Shown: positions 19,701 through 29,101 of the stretch, one piece after another | Layout: the number at the start of each line of letters is the position of its first letter | Position numbering within the stretch: the stretch's first letter is position 1 | Source: Anaerostipes sp. 992a | GTDB lineage: Bacteria; Bacillota; Clostridia; Lachnospirales; Lachnospiraceae | Assembly (NCBI RefSeq): GCF_001940245.1 | Contig: NZ_MJIG01000004.1 | Location: forward strand, 1,302,001 to 1,366,000 | Direction of reading: 5' to 3' | Length of the DNA stretch: 64,000 nucleotides | Notes under the pieces: model-generated | The model's database searches: none | Told to the model about the DNA's origin: nothing | What the model saw: the letters and a program-made list of their open reading frames with translations, nothing else | Made by a program: the position numbers and the translations under genes

Positions 19701-20502
19701 GTCTTGGATCGAAGAACATACTATTGATCAGACTTTCTGCACTGTCTACAGATAATGGTTCACCTGGTCTGATCTTCTTATATAATTCCAGTAAGCCGTC
19801 CTGATAATTGTCTGATGGATCTTTTTCAATACTTGCGAGAATCTTTGGTTCTTCTCCAAATAACTCCTTGATCTCTGCATTGGTTCCAATTCCTAACGCA
19901 CGAATTAAAACGGTAATTGGTACTTTTCTTGTTCTGTCAACACGAACATAAAATACATCGTTAGAGTCTGTTTCGTATTCTAACCATGCACCTCGGTTAG
20001 GAATGACTGTAGCAGAAAATAATTCTTTTCCGATCTTATCATGTGAGATCACATAATAAATACCAGGAGAACGAACTAACTGACTGACAATAACTCGCTC
20101 TGCACCATTGATTACGAATGTACCGGTCTCTGTCATTAACGGTAGATCACCCATAAAAATATCGTGCTGCTTAAATTCATCTTCATCCTTATTATATAAT
20201 CTTACTCTCACCTTCAAAGGAGCTGCATATGTTGCATCTCTTTCTTTACATTCCTCGATTGAATATTTCACATCGTCTCTACATAAAATAAAATCAACGA
20301 ATTCCAGACTAAGCTGTCCATTATAGTCTGCAATTGGAGAAATGTCTTCAAAAACTTCTTTTAATCCTTCGTCTAAAAACCACTGGTAAGAATTTTTCTG
20401 AATTTCGATAAGATTAGGTACTTCTAAGACATCGTCCTGTCTTGCGTAGCTAACTCTGCTTTTTGTCCCAGATTTGACTGGGCGGATTCTGTTCTTTTCC
20501 AT
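16708..20502 (-). CDS. rpoB: RNA polymerase subunit beta
   Basis: The 1264-residue second-largest core subunit, with the rifampicin-pocket region [30 protein letters not shown] in wild-type form, plus [12 protein letters not shown] and the C-terminal [20 protein letters not shown] clamp region. I place the start at ATG 20502, nine bases after AAGGGG, rather than the GTG at 20514 that overlaps that site. The acidic tail ([12 protein letters not shown]) is typical. It has its own promoter about 90 bases upstream and is co-transcribed with rpoC. Confidence 0.99.
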   Translation of the reverse strand: MEKNRIRPVKSGTKSRVSYARQDDVLEVPNLIEIQKNSYQWFLDEGLKEVFEDISPIADYNGQLSLEFVDFILCRDDVKYSIEECKERDATYAAPLKVRVRLYNKDEDEFKQHDIFMGDLPLMTETGTFVINGAERVIVSQLVRSPGIYYVISHDKIGKELFSATVIPNRGAWLEYETDSNDVFYVRVDRTRKVPITVLIRALGIGTNAEIKELFGEEPKILASIEKDPSDNYQDGLLELYKKIRPGEPLSVDSAESLINSMFFDPRRYDLAKVGRYKFNKKLALKSRIVNSVLAEDVVDMTTGEIIAEAGTTVTAEIATKIQDAAIPSVTVQTEERNVKVLSNMTVNLASYVDFDPEEIGIHENVYYPVLEDLLNEYRGEELKDAIKKHISELIPKHITKEDILASINYNMHLEYGLGNVDDIDHLGNRRIRAVGELLQNQYRIGLSRLERVVRERMTTQDVETITPQSLINIKPVTAAVKEFFGSSQLSQFMDHNNPLSELTHKRRLSALGPGGLSRDRAGFEVRDVHYSHYGRMCPIETPEGPNIGLINSLATYARINEYGFIEAPYRKLDKSNPENPVVTNEVVYLTADEEDNFIVAQANEPLDEEGHFVNTSVSGRFREETTEFPKTKIDLMDVSPKMVFSVATSMIPFLENDDANRALMGSNMQRQAVPLLRTEAPVVGTGMESKAAFDSGVCIIAKHDGVVERSTSKEIIVRTEDGTTDTYHVIKFARSNQGNCMNQRPIVNVGDKVKAGDVLADGASTSNGEMALGKNPLIGFMTWEGYNYEDAVLLSERLVQDDVYTSVHIEEYEAEARDTKLGQEEITRDLAGLSEDVLKDLDENGIIRIGAEVRAGDILVGKVTPKGETELTAEERLLRAIFGEKAREVRDTSLRVPHGAYGVVMDTKVFTRENGDELPPGVNKTVRVYIAQKRKISVGDKMAGRHGNKGVISRILPVEDMPFLPNGRPLDIVLNPLGVPSRMNIGQVLEIHLSLAAQVLGFNVATPVFNGANEYDIMDTLEMANDYANKSWDEFNEIWGPKVNDDIMDYLYENREHRKEWKGVPIDRTGKVQLRDGRTGEEFDNPVTIGFMHYLKLHHLVDDKIHARSTGPYSLVTQQPLGGKAQFGGQRFGEMEVWALEAYGASYTLQEILTVKSDDVIGRVKTYEAIIKGDNIPEPGIPESFKVLLKEFQSLALDVRVLKDDATEVAIPESVDYQSEPDELKPMIEGDPAFNNYEDGESLGNLGFKEGNLEDGEEDASLL

Positions 20503-20587
20503 CGACGTTTTCACCCCTTGTAATGAAATGTTGTTATCGTTTTACATATATCCACAGGCGTAATTAGCCATTATGATACAGATTAAT

Positions 20588-20616
20588 ATATTATCATAAT
20601 TGTCAAGAGGCGTCAA
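20588..20616 (-). promoter_or_regulatory. rpoBC promoter
   Basis: TTGACG (20616-20611), 17 bases, and TAATAT (20593-20588) on the minus strand fit a sigma-A promoter. An overlapping TTGACA offers a second, less well spaced alternative. Confidence 0.7.
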
Positions 20617-20676
20617 GGAAAAAATTTATTTTTTTATTCTTTCTTTATATTTATAAGGATTGCCAACAAAAGATTT

Positions 20677-21279
20677 CTATTTTACTGTTACCGTACAGGT
20701 GCCTATCTTATAGCCTCCCGCCTTCATCGTAATCACTGTCTTTCCTTTTTTCTTTCCCGTTATCCGCAATGTGGTCACATTGTTTTTACATGTCTTTTTC
20801 ACAGATATGATCCCCTTTTTGCTGGTGCTATAAGTAACCTTTCTGCAGGTGTTTTTCACTGTGACAGTTGTTGATGCTCCCTTTTTTACCGTCGTTTTGG
20901 ACTTACTAATGGTAGGCTTTTCCACCTTTACCGTACATTGATACTTTCTACCGTCATATTTAGCAGTAATGATGGTACTTCCTTTGGAAATACCTTTTAC
21001 CTTTCCTGCACTGTCTACAGATGCAATAGACTTATTCCCAGAAGTCCAGGTGATATTCTTTGTAATCCTTACCTCTTGTCCATTACAGTGACGGTATACC
21101 TTCAACTGCGCACATTGCCCTTTCGATACGACCTTATATGTATTATTCAGACAATGATAATCATTATGATGGTTATGATGATCCTCATCATGATGATCTC
21201 CATGCGCCCAAACTGTTACTGGAAAAATCATTGTGATCACCAATAAACTTAACATAACTTTTTTCCAAAATTTTTTCAT
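20677..21279 (-). CDS. secreted Ig-like (BIG2-type) protein with histidine-rich segment, 200 aa
   Basis: MKKFWKKVMLSLLVITMIF and the following VWA form a signal peptide. Residues about 26-42 are unusually rich in His, Asp and Asn (HGDHHDEDHHNHHNDYHC), a likely metal-binding stretch. Then comes a bacterial Ig-like domain of the BIG2 type (TWTSGNKSIASVDSAGKVKG), and a second beta-rich repeat (VTYSTSKKGIISVKK) to the end. No anchor motif is seen, so it is probably released or loosely wall-bound. Function is unknown; metal binding at the cell surface is inferred from composition. Start at ATG 21279 after GGAGG. Confidence 0.75.
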   Translation of the reverse strand: MKKFWKKVMLSLLVITMIFPVTVWAHGDHHDEDHHNHHNDYHCLNNTYKVVSKGQCAQLKVYRHCNGQEVRITKNITWTSGNKSIASVDSAGKVKGISKGSTIITAKYDGRKYQCTVKVEKPTISKSKTTVKKGASTTVTVKNTCRKVTYSTSKKGIISVKKTCKNNVTTLRITGKKKGKTVITMKAGGYKIGTCTVTVK

Positions 21280-21283
21280 ATTG

Positions 21284-21988
21284 TTACCTCCTTCGAAAAC
21301 TTTTTATCTCCTGCTTCATCTCTTTTGTTACTCTATAAGAATCACAAATTTTCTGTATGGCTTTATTCTGAGTAAAATCATCCATGTAATTCTTATGCAA
21401 AAATTTATACGTTGGCTCTGGATACTTTACAAAGCAGACAGATACCGCCCAGGCAACTGCCATCTTCACATAATAACCATCATGCTGAATCCGATCGCAC
21501 CACTGAAGCACTCTTTCTATATAAGTATGATCAATAAAATGATCCAGCATACAGACCACTGCAAACCGAATAGAATATTCTTCTCCTTTTTTGATGCATT
21601 CCTCCAAATATTTCCACCAATATTCCGGATTCTTCTTCATCCATTTATACGTCATACAGCAGCTATCACAAACAGCCCAGTTATCAATATGACAGAGAAA
21701 TCGCTCCAGCCATTCCTTCCGTTCTTCGTCTGTCAGTTTGGCATAGCCAATGACAAGCCCGTATATCATGATTTCCTCATAATAAATCTGATCTCTTTTG
21801 GTAAGCAGAGCCTGTTCTATCTCCTCCAGATACCTTACTGGCTCCTGTTTTGCGATCTCTTTTGCGATCTGACGCAGCTTAGGCAGACGGACTCCAAGCA
21901 TATTTCTGGCTCCAGGCACAATCTTTTCGTTAAACTTTTTATAATCTGTCTCTGAAAGAGACTCCAACTGCTCTCGTATTGTATTCAT
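21284..21988 (-). CDS. AlkD-like DNA alkylation repair protein, 234 aa
   Basis: A HEAT-like repeat protein of the DNA alkylation repair family. Typical marks are the VPGARNMLGVRLPKLRQIAK start and the IDNWAVCDSC segment, where tryptophan and aspartate line the lesion-recognition groove in AlkD. AlkD glycosylases remove bulky or positively charged alkylated purines without base flipping; some relatives in Clostridia have not been tested. It ends five bases before the start of the Ig-like gene, so the two may share a transcript. Confidence 0.85.
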   Translation of the reverse strand: MNTIREQLESLSETDYKKFNEKIVPGARNMLGVRLPKLRQIAKEIAKQEPVRYLEEIEQALLTKRDQIYYEEIMIYGLVIGYAKLTDEERKEWLERFLCHIDNWAVCDSCCMTYKWMKKNPEYWWKYLEECIKKGEEYSIRFAVVCMLDHFIDHTYIERVLQWCDRIQHDGYYVKMAVAWAVSVCFVKYPEPTYKFLHKNYMDDFTQNKAIQKICDSYRVTKEMKQEIKSFRRR

Positions 21989-22043
21989 GATTCTTCTCCC
22001 CCTCAGATAATGGATGACTACTATAAATGTGAGAAATGAAAAC

Positions 22044-23849
22044 CTAGCAAAATACCTCCATCATCCGCTCCTCTTCGAACTGTCTGGAATATAGATCATA
22101 ATAGTAACCCTTCTGCTGAATCAGCTGTCTATGATTACCCTTTTCCAAAATCTTACCGTCCTTCATGACCAGAATCACATCCGCATGACGAATGGTAGAC
22201 AGACGGTGTGCAATGATAAAAGAAGTATGCCCTTTTAACAATTGACTGGTTGCTTTTTGGATCAGCTGCTCCGTCCATGTGTCAATGGAAGATGTGGCCT
22301 CATCTAAGACAAAGATTGCCGGATTGGCAAGAATGGCTCTGGCAAAAGAAATGAGTTGCTTCTCTCCGGTTGACAGACGGTTGCCTCCTTCTCCTGCATT
22401 GGTATCATATCCCTGCTCCAGCTTCTCAATCACCTGATCCGCCCAAACACTCTTTGCTGCTTCCTCCACCTCCTGATCGGTTGCATCCAGTCTTCCATAG
22501 CGAATATTCTCCCGGATACTGCCAGAAAACAAATGAGGATTCTGCAATACATATCCAATCTGACTATGCAGCCACAACTGTGACCGTTCCCGATAATCTC
22601 TTCCATCGATGAGAATTTCTCCAGACACCGGTTCGAAGAACCTGCCTGCCAGATTCACAAGCGTAGATTTACCAGCTCCTGTCTCTCCTACAATGGCTAC
22701 CGTAGAACCAGCTGGTATCTTTAAGGAAAAGTGCTCTAAGACATTCTCTTTTCCATCTGGATAACGAAAGGTCACATCCCGAAATTCTATGTCACCCCAT
22801 ATCTTTTCCCAATTCTCCTTTTTGGGATGTATGGAATCCCCATACTTTTCTATTACCTGCAAAGAGTCCGTAATATTCGGTTCTTGCTCCAATAGATTTA
22901 CCACCCGCTCAATATTGGCCTGACAGGAAATCAAATCTGACAAAAGTCTTGCCAGCTGCTGAATCGGTTCAAAGATACCAACTGCATAAGATAAAAACAC
23001 CGATAATGTTCCCAATGCGATTACCTGCTCCTGTACAAAATATCCTCCTCTGGCCAGCACAAATGCAGTGACGGTAGAGCTAAAAAATAAGATCAGCGGC
23101 ATATAGATCGCCGTAAGCTTGGCAAGCGTCATGGAACTACACTTCATCTTATTCGTAATTTCCTGAAAGGACTTATGATTCAGGTCTTCAATGACCATGG
23201 TCTTACTGGTCTCTACTCCCGTAATTCCTTCATTATAGGCTCCCGTAATCTCTGAATTCGTCTCCCTTACTTTACGATTCCAAACCAGCATTTTCTTCTG
23301 AAACACTGCAGTAAGCACTGCGATCAAAGGGACCACTAATAAGATTACCGCTGCCAGCCTTGCATTCAACAAAAACATAATTACAAAAACTCCTGCTACA
23401 TAGACCAGGGCCCAGAACATATCTACCAATCCCCAGGCAAGCACAGACGCAATCTTTAGAGTATCACTCATCACTCTGGCATGGATATATCCTACCGGTG
23501 TTGTATTATAATAGGAAAAAGAAAGCTTTTGAAGATGGACAAACTGTGCCCTCTTCAGATCCTTTCCCACATTCATTTCAATGTGAATGGCTGCCCGTAC
23601 ACTGAAAAATACACATACGGTCTGTGTCACGATCACCGCTGCATATACAAGTGCAAATATACGAATGCCTTTCAACGTATCCGGCACAATGAAATGATCG
23701 ATGGCATAGCTTTGAAATAACGGCACCAACACATCCACCGCTACCAGCAACACATTGAGACTGATGGTGGTAATAAAATATTTATAATACGGACGAAAGA
23801 AGGGCAGCATCTTTTTCCACATTTTCAAGCTAAATGATTTCGGTTCCAT
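22044..23849 (-). CDS. ABC exporter subunit (consensus Walker B half), 601 aa
   Basis: Six N-terminal membrane segments fused to a nucleotide-binding domain. Walker A is GETGAGKST, the signature is the variant LSTGEKQL, and Walker B ends VLDEATSSID with the catalytic glutamate intact. The upstream partner has aspartate at that place, so the two form an asymmetric heterodimeric exporter of the LmrCD/TM287-288 kind. Such pumps export drugs, lipids or peptides; the substrate is not readable here. It starts directly after the partner's stop with no gap. Confidence 0.9.
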   Translation of the reverse strand: MEPKSFSLKMWKKMLPFFRPYYKYFITTISLNVLLVAVDVLVPLFQSYAIDHFIVPDTLKGIRIFALVYAAVIVTQTVCVFFSVRAAIHIEMNVGKDLKRAQFVHLQKLSFSYYNTTPVGYIHARVMSDTLKIASVLAWGLVDMFWALVYVAGVFVIMFLLNARLAAVILLVVPLIAVLTAVFQKKMLVWNRKVRETNSEITGAYNEGITGVETSKTMVIEDLNHKSFQEITNKMKCSSMTLAKLTAIYMPLILFFSSTVTAFVLARGGYFVQEQVIALGTLSVFLSYAVGIFEPIQQLARLLSDLISCQANIERVVNLLEQEPNITDSLQVIEKYGDSIHPKKENWEKIWGDIEFRDVTFRYPDGKENVLEHFSLKIPAGSTVAIVGETGAGKSTLVNLAGRFFEPVSGEILIDGRDYRERSQLWLHSQIGYVLQNPHLFSGSIRENIRYGRLDATDQEVEEAAKSVWADQVIEKLEQGYDTNAGEGGNRLSTGEKQLISFARAILANPAIFVLDEATSSIDTWTEQLIQKATSQLLKGHTSFIIAHRLSTIRHADVILVMKDGKILEKGNHRQLIQQKGYYYDLYSRQFEEERMMEVFC

Positions 23850-25613
23850 CTACACCCCTCCTTCTAATAATCTTCGGTCATCCTGATTCATCTGAATATC
23901 ATATATCTGACGATAAATCCCCTGCTGCCCAATTAGCTGATGATGCGTTCCGATTTCTTCTATTTGTCCATGATTCAGCACCATAATCTGATCTGCTTCC
24001 ATCAACGTAGTGATCCGATGGGAAATCAAGATTACAGTAGCATCCTTCATCTTTTGCCTCAATGCATGACGGATATCAGAATCTGTCTTGGCATCTACTG
24101 CAGACAGCGAATCATCAAATACCATAATTGGAGCCTTAGCGAGAAGCATTCTGGCAATGGCAATCCTCTGTCTCTGTCCACCGGAAAGTGTAATTCCTCT
24201 CTCCCCTACTACCGTATCATACTGATCCTTAAATGCCATAATCGCATCGTCTATACAAGCTGTTTTGGCAGCCTCCCGAATCTCTTCCATAGAAGCATCC
24301 GGATTTGAGGCAGCAATATTCTCCCGTATCGTCCTGGAAAATAAAAACGGTTCCTGAAGGACCATCCCTATGTGCTTTCTTAACCACGGTTTTGGAATCT
24401 CGCTAATATCAATTCCTCCAATATGAATACTGCCTTCCTCTAATTCATACAGTCGATCTAGCAAATGAATGATCGTGGATTTTCCACTGCCAGTCCCTCC
24501 TAAGATTCCAAAGGTACTTCCTTCTGGAATGGAAAACGTCAGATTATGAAGAACCTTCTTTTCTTTTTCATAACCAAAAGAAACATTAGAAAACCGAATA
24601 TCCAACGACTCAGGAATTTTCCCCACTTCCTCCATCGTCTCTTCAAGGGAATTTAAAATATAATTTACTCTGTCAAAAGAAACGCCTGCCTTACTCATCT
24701 CTGACAAGATCCTTCCAAGTCCTCTGATAGGCCAGACTAATGTGGTATTATAAGAAGCAAAGGCTACAAACTGCCCTGCTGTAATATCTCCATGAACGGC
24801 TTCGATGGCTCCTAATACGATGATAAAGATAACCTGAAATCCAGTGATCAGGTCACCGACTCCCCAATATAACCCAGATAAAGTTCCAAGCTTAATCCAT
24901 AATCTGGCATAATTTAAGTTCTTTTCATCAAAACGATCAATTTCAAACTTTTCCCTTCCAAAAGCCCGCACAACCCGGACGCCGGTTGCATTCTCCTGGA
25001 CCACTGTGGAAAGCTCTCCCTCTGCCTCATCTGCCACCGTAAAGTTCTTCGCGATCAAATGAAAAAAGACTCCGGAATACGCTGCTACGATCGGCACAAA
25101 AGCCAATGCTACCAACGATAACTTCACATTCATAGAGACCATCATCGTAAAAGAAATCCCAATGAGAAATACCGTACGAAATACCTCCAGCACCTGGGTC
25201 ACTACGAAATTCCGAATCACTTCCACGTCTGCTGTACATCTCTGGATAATATCTCCTGTCTGATTCTCTCCATGCCATTTCATTGGAAGACGCTGTACAT
25301 GAAAAAACAGCGTATCCCTCATATTTTTTGCAAAACCTTCCCCGGCCTTCGCTGTATAAGTACGATAGAAAAAGATAGAAATTCCATTTAAAAATGCAAT
25401 TCCGATCACTGCCAAAGATAAGATCCATAAATGCTCTTTTAAATAACTCACACCATTCTCTGCCAACACAGAATCGATGGTAAAGCTAAAAATTTTTGGA
25501 ATCCATGAATTTAATATGGTTGATACAAAGGACGCCACAAGTACGATCAGAAAATACCATCTGGACGCTCTGGCAAATCTTAGGATCAACCCCAATCTAC
25601 TATTTTTCTTCAT
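23850..25613 (-). CDS. ABC exporter subunit (degenerate Walker B half), 587 aa
   Basis: The partner half-transporter: an ABC membrane domain, then an NBD with GGTGSGKST and a standard LSGGQRQR signature. Its Walker B reads IMVFDDSLSAVD, with aspartate replacing the catalytic glutamate. That is the hallmark of the degenerate site in heterodimeric exporters. The start is taken at ATG 25613, behind GGAGAG; a longer frame would place the start within the promoter. It is the first gene of a two-gene operon. Confidence 0.9.
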   Translation of the reverse strand: MKKNSRLGLILRFARASRWYFLIVLVASFVSTILNSWIPKIFSFTIDSVLAENGVSYLKEHLWILSLAVIGIAFLNGISIFFYRTYTAKAGEGFAKNMRDTLFFHVQRLPMKWHGENQTGDIIQRCTADVEVIRNFVVTQVLEVFRTVFLIGISFTMMVSMNVKLSLVALAFVPIVAAYSGVFFHLIAKNFTVADEAEGELSTVVQENATGVRVVRAFGREKFEIDRFDEKNLNYARLWIKLGTLSGLYWGVGDLITGFQVIFIIVLGAIEAVHGDITAGQFVAFASYNTTLVWPIRGLGRILSEMSKAGVSFDRVNYILNSLEETMEEVGKIPESLDIRFSNVSFGYEKEKKVLHNLTFSIPEGSTFGILGGTGSGKSTIIHLLDRLYELEEGSIHIGGIDISEIPKPWLRKHIGMVLQEPFLFSRTIRENIAASNPDASMEEIREAAKTACIDDAIMAFKDQYDTVVGERGITLSGGQRQRIAIARMLLAKAPIMVFDDSLSAVDAKTDSDIRHALRQKMKDATVILISHRITTLMEADQIMVLNHGQIEEIGTHHQLIGQQGIYRQIYDIQMNQDDRRLLEGGV

Positions 25614-25644
25614 CTTTTCTCTCCTCGATTGAAACTGTGCTTCT

Positions 25645-25673
25645 ATTATACACAATCTTATCAAAACTGACTA
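25645..25673 (-). promoter_or_regulatory. promoter of the ABC exporter operon
   Basis: A consensus TATAAT (25650-25645) lies 31 bases before the start codon, with a weak -35 (TAGTCA, 25673-25668) at 17 bases. No operator-like symmetry is seen. Confidence 0.5.
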
Positions 25674-25736
25674 CTCACTACCGCAAAGCTACCAAGTGAT
25701 TATTTGTTTGCTCACAACAGTTCTCTCTCATGCATA

Positions 25737-25780
25737 AAAAATCCCTACTGAAATAACACAAGCATTCCAGTAGGGATTTT
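25737..25780 (-). terminator. terminator of the fructoside operon
   Basis: AAAATCCCTACTGG pairs with CAGTAGGGATTTT on the minus strand, followed by a T run, just after the GH32 stop at 25797. Confidence 0.9.
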
Positions 25781-25796
25781 ATCACATGAATGACTC

Positions 25797-27185
25797 TTAT
25801 TTTATTTTGATTTGTTGATTTTCTGGATAGGCTCTAAACGCCATCCACTCTTCTCCCTTATTGACATCAAGCTCGATAAAGGTATTATCATAATAAATAT
25901 CCAAAGAATATAGCTTTCCACTTTTCGTAGTTACTCTTCTCGTATATCCATATTTTCCACAAATCTCTTTGGATAGACTACTTCTATCTACACTTACCAC
26001 ACCATGATCCACATCCAGATTTATCTTAAAGCAATCTTTCTTTTCTCCAATCTGAACACAAGAACATTGAATTTTATCAAAGTCAAGTGAAAGCTTCCAA
26101 GTATTACTTTCCGGCATATGAGTCAAATCCGAAACCATTTCATATTTATCGGAGATTTCTTCTGGTATTTCCTGATAAAGCTGTCCATTCTGGATTTTTA
26201 ATATTCGAGGCATCGTCAGACCATGAATCCACATATCCTCAGCGGCATAAGGCAAATTTTGCACGCCGCATCCAAACCAGGCAAACATCATCGGGGCTTT
26301 ATCCTTCCCATAAAATACCTGAGGCGCATAAAAATCAAATCCTTTATCAATTTCATCGTAACACTCTACCTCAAATCTCATCTCCTCCAGATTCAGATTC
26401 CCGATAAAGTATAAGCTTGAAAATTCATTATGATAACGATCCCCTTCTGGTTCTCTTCCCATTAAGGATAAGAAGAGTACATCCTTGCCATCCACTTGGA
26501 TATAAGAAGGACATTCATACATATATCCCATATCAAATCCATCGACGCATACATCAATCAGTCCCTGGTACTTCCATGATGTAAGATCTGTACTTTGATA
26601 TAATAGCAGCGCTGCCTTTCCATCTAAAGTACCGCCACCAAGAAGCATATAATAGCATCCATTTTTTGAGAACACAAAAGGATCTCTGATCTCTCCGGTT
26701 AATCCATCTGGTGTTTCATCAATAATCGGATTGTTTTCATATTTATGTACGCTTCCATCCGGCTCCATCCATGCCATCGCCTGCTTTGGAATTTTGCCCT
26801 GTTCACTCTTATAGTTAGCTGTATAGAATAAATATAATTTTCCATCTGCCTCTATTGAGTTTCCAGAATAGCATCCATTCTTTTCATATTCCTGGTCTGG
26901 AACCAGCATCTCCTCTGACCACTTAAAATCCAAAAGATTTTCAGATTCTACATGTGCCCAATGTTTCATTCCATGCTCTGGGCCAAATGGAAACCACTGA
27001 TAGAACACATGATACTTTCCCTGAAAATAAGCCAGACCGTTTGGATCATTCATTAGTCCACAGGGAGGATGTATATGAAATTTCGGATGTCTTGGTGTAT
27101 TCCTGCAATAATTCATCAGTTGAGTGATATAGGATTGGTGCGTTTCATTTAATGCTGTATATTTTTCAACTTTTAAAAACTCCAT
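25797..27185 (-). CDS. GH32 sucrose-6-phosphate hydrolase / beta-fructofuranosidase, 462 aa
   Basis: Glycoside hydrolase family 32 with the three key motifs. GLMNDPNG carries the nucleophile aspartate, EIRDPFVF the transition-state aspartate, and MYECPSYI the acid/base glutamate. A C-terminal beta-sandwich follows (VDRSSLSKEICGKYGYTRRV). No signal peptide is present, so it acts inside the cell. Being downstream of a PTS permease, the natural substrate is a fructoside 6-phosphate such as sucrose 6-phosphate. The start at 27185 has GGAG before it and nearly touches the PTS stop, showing tight coupling. Confidence 0.9.
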   Translation of the reverse strand: MEFLKVEKYTALNETHQSYITQLMNYCRNTPRHPKFHIHPPCGLMNDPNGLAYFQGKYHVFYQWFPFGPEHGMKHWAHVESENLLDFKWSEEMLVPDQEYEKNGCYSGNSIEADGKLYLFYTANYKSEQGKIPKQAMAWMEPDGSVHKYENNPIIDETPDGLTGEIRDPFVFSKNGCYYMLLGGGTLDGKAALLLYQSTDLTSWKYQGLIDVCVDGFDMGYMYECPSYIQVDGKDVLFLSLMGREPEGDRYHNEFSSLYFIGNLNLEEMRFEVECYDEIDKGFDFYAPQVFYGKDKAPMMFAWFGCGVQNLPYAAEDMWIHGLTMPRILKIQNGQLYQEIPEEISDKYEMVSDLTHMPESNTWKLSLDFDKIQCSCVQIGEKKDCFKINLDVDHGVVSVDRSSLSKEICGKYGYTRRVTTKSGKLYSLDIYYDNTFIELDVNKGEEWMAFRAYPENQQIKIK

Positions 27186-27186
27186 A

Positions 27187-29085
27187 TTATTCTCCAACAA
27201 TATCCTTGCCCGCTGAAACTTTCATTCCTGTGCGGAATGTCACTGGGCTTTGATTTCCTTCTTCGGTTTTTACAAATACCACAACTGGATTTAAACCTTT
27301 TTCTTCAATTTTTTTCTTATTGAATGTTAATAACTTTTCTCCAGCTTTTACCTGATCTCCCACTTTTACAAAACACTGAAATCCTTCTCCATTCATATTG
27401 ATCGTATCAATACCTACGTGAATTAAATATGTCATATTATTTTTCACACGAATTCCTACTGCATGATTACTTCCTTCCATAACAGTACAGATTTCTCCGT
27501 CTGCAGGAGCAACAATGGTTTCGCTTTCTGGAAGAATACCAATTCCATCGCCTAATACCTTTTCAGAAAATACACCATCTTTGATATCAGCAACTGGGAT
27601 AACTGTTCCATCTACAACCGCTTTTACTGAAACCTTTACATCTTCATCTACAGAAGCTACTTCCTCTTCTTCTTCCTCTCTTGGAACTCCTTTTGCTTTA
27701 TCATAAATTAAAATAAACACAATTGGAAGAATGAATGCGATCAGGTTTCCAATAACATAATATAACAATTTATCTGGAACCACTAACAATAGTCCAAGTA
27801 CTCCAGTAAGCCCCTGACCAATAGCACGAACCCCTGCTAATTTCATAAATGCTCCACCGCATCCAGCTCCAAGACAGGCACATACAAATGGAATAATAGA
27901 ATATTTTAAGTTTACAGCAAAGATTGCAGGTTCAGAAATTCCAACTAAGGTAGGAACAAAACTTGACATAGCGATGTCTCTGTCTTTTGATTTTTTCTTT
28001 GCCAGAAGGTACATACCGATTGCTCCACCACCCTGTGCAATAATGGATACGGACCAGATTGCCTGAATATAGTTGAATCCTGTTGTTGCGATTAAGTTTG
28101 CTTCAATTCCCTGAATTGCCTGATGGGTACCGGTTACTACTAATGGCTGAAGCATCGCTGCAAAGAAAAATGCTCCTAAGAATCCTAATTTGTTGTATAA
28201 AAGATCGATCAACCCTGCTAATCCATTACCAATCACATTTCCAACTGGTCCAAATACGGTAAATAATGCAATATTTGCAAATAAAATAGTAATTGTAGGA
28301 ACCAGTACAAAGGAAATGACCTGTGGCACATATTTTTGTGATATTTTTTCCACTTTAGACATAAACCATGCTGTTAAGATTGCTGGGAATACTCCGCCCT
28401 GGAATGCAACCTTAGCAATTGCCAAAGGACCAAAATTCCAATAGTCTGCAGTGGACGGATCTAAAACAAATGCATTTCGATTCATCAAATCAGGGTGAAT
28501 CATAACGATACCTACTAAAATACCAAGAATCGGGTTACCTCCAAAGCGCTTTACTGCACTATACATAACAAGGATTGGTAGATAATCAAAGGTCGTAGCA
28601 ATAATTCTTAAGAAGTCTGCAATGTCTGCGATCAATGGACTCTGATCAACTAATGCACCTTCTAATCCAAATAATCCTTCTGCAGTTAATAAAGCTTTAA
28701 TTCCAATAATGATTGCTGCTGCCACAAATGCTGGAATGATCGGAATAAAAATATCGGAGAAAACTTTAAATCCCTGTTGAAGTTTTCCCAGCTTACTTAC
28801 GCCTTCTGCTTTGGCTTCTGCCTGAGATAATTCTTTTGCTCCAGTCAGTTCTACAAATACATCATACACATTATTTACTGTTCCGGTTCCAAAGATGATC
28901 ATCAACTGTCCACTGTTAAATAAAACACCTTTTACTCCTTCAATGTTTTCCAATTTCTTTCTATCGTATTTTGTCTCATCATTTAAGATTAAACGTAATC
29001 TTGTTACACAATGGGTAGCACCCTTAATGTTTTCCTGTCCACCAATATGAGCGACTACTTCGCTGGCTATTTTTTTATAATCCAT
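27187..29085 (-). CDS. PTS permease EIIBCA, beta-glucoside/sucrose class, 632 aa
   Basis: A membrane permease that imports and phosphorylates a sugar. EIIB is at residues 1-85, with the phosphocysteine in THCVTRLRL. EIIC follows at about 105-460 with ten or so hydrophobic segments and the TGTHQAIQGIEANL signature. An acidic linker (REEEEEEVASVDED) leads to EIIA at about 480-632, with the active histidine in YLIHVGIDTINMNG. Domain order BCA is that of the glucose-superfamily sucrose/beta-glucoside group. GH32 enzymes on both sides point to sucrose or a fructo-oligosaccharide. Start at 29085, behind AGGAGAGG. Confidence 0.9.
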   Translation of the reverse strand: MDYKKIASEVVAHIGGQENIKGATHCVTRLRLILNDETKYDRKKLENIEGVKGVLFNSGQLMIIFGTGTVNNVYDVFVELTGAKELSQAEAKAEGVSKLGKLQQGFKVFSDIFIPIIPAFVAAAIIIGIKALLTAEGLFGLEGALVDQSPLIADIADFLRIIATTFDYLPILVMYSAVKRFGGNPILGILVGIVMIHPDLMNRNAFVLDPSTADYWNFGPLAIAKVAFQGGVFPAILTAWFMSKVEKISQKYVPQVISFVLVPTITILFANIALFTVFGPVGNVIGNGLAGLIDLLYNKLGFLGAFFFAAMLQPLVVTGTHQAIQGIEANLIATTGFNYIQAIWSVSIIAQGGGAIGMYLLAKKKSKDRDIAMSSFVPTLVGISEPAIFAVNLKYSIIPFVCACLGAGCGGAFMKLAGVRAIGQGLTGVLGLLLVVPDKLLYYVIGNLIAFILPIVFILIYDKAKGVPREEEEEEVASVDEDVKVSVKAVVDGTVIPVADIKDGVFSEKVLGDGIGILPESETIVAPADGEICTVMEGSNHAVGIRVKNNMTYLIHVGIDTINMNGEGFQCFVKVGDQVKAGEKLLTFNKKKIEEKGLNPVVVFVKTEEGNQSPVTFRTGMKVSAGKDIVGE

Positions 29086-29101
29086 CTTCTTTTCCTCTCC
29101 T

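Noticed and set aside
20938-21246. 102-codon frame antisense to the Ig-like gene
   Set aside because: Shadow of a low-complexity coding region, no ribosome-binding site.
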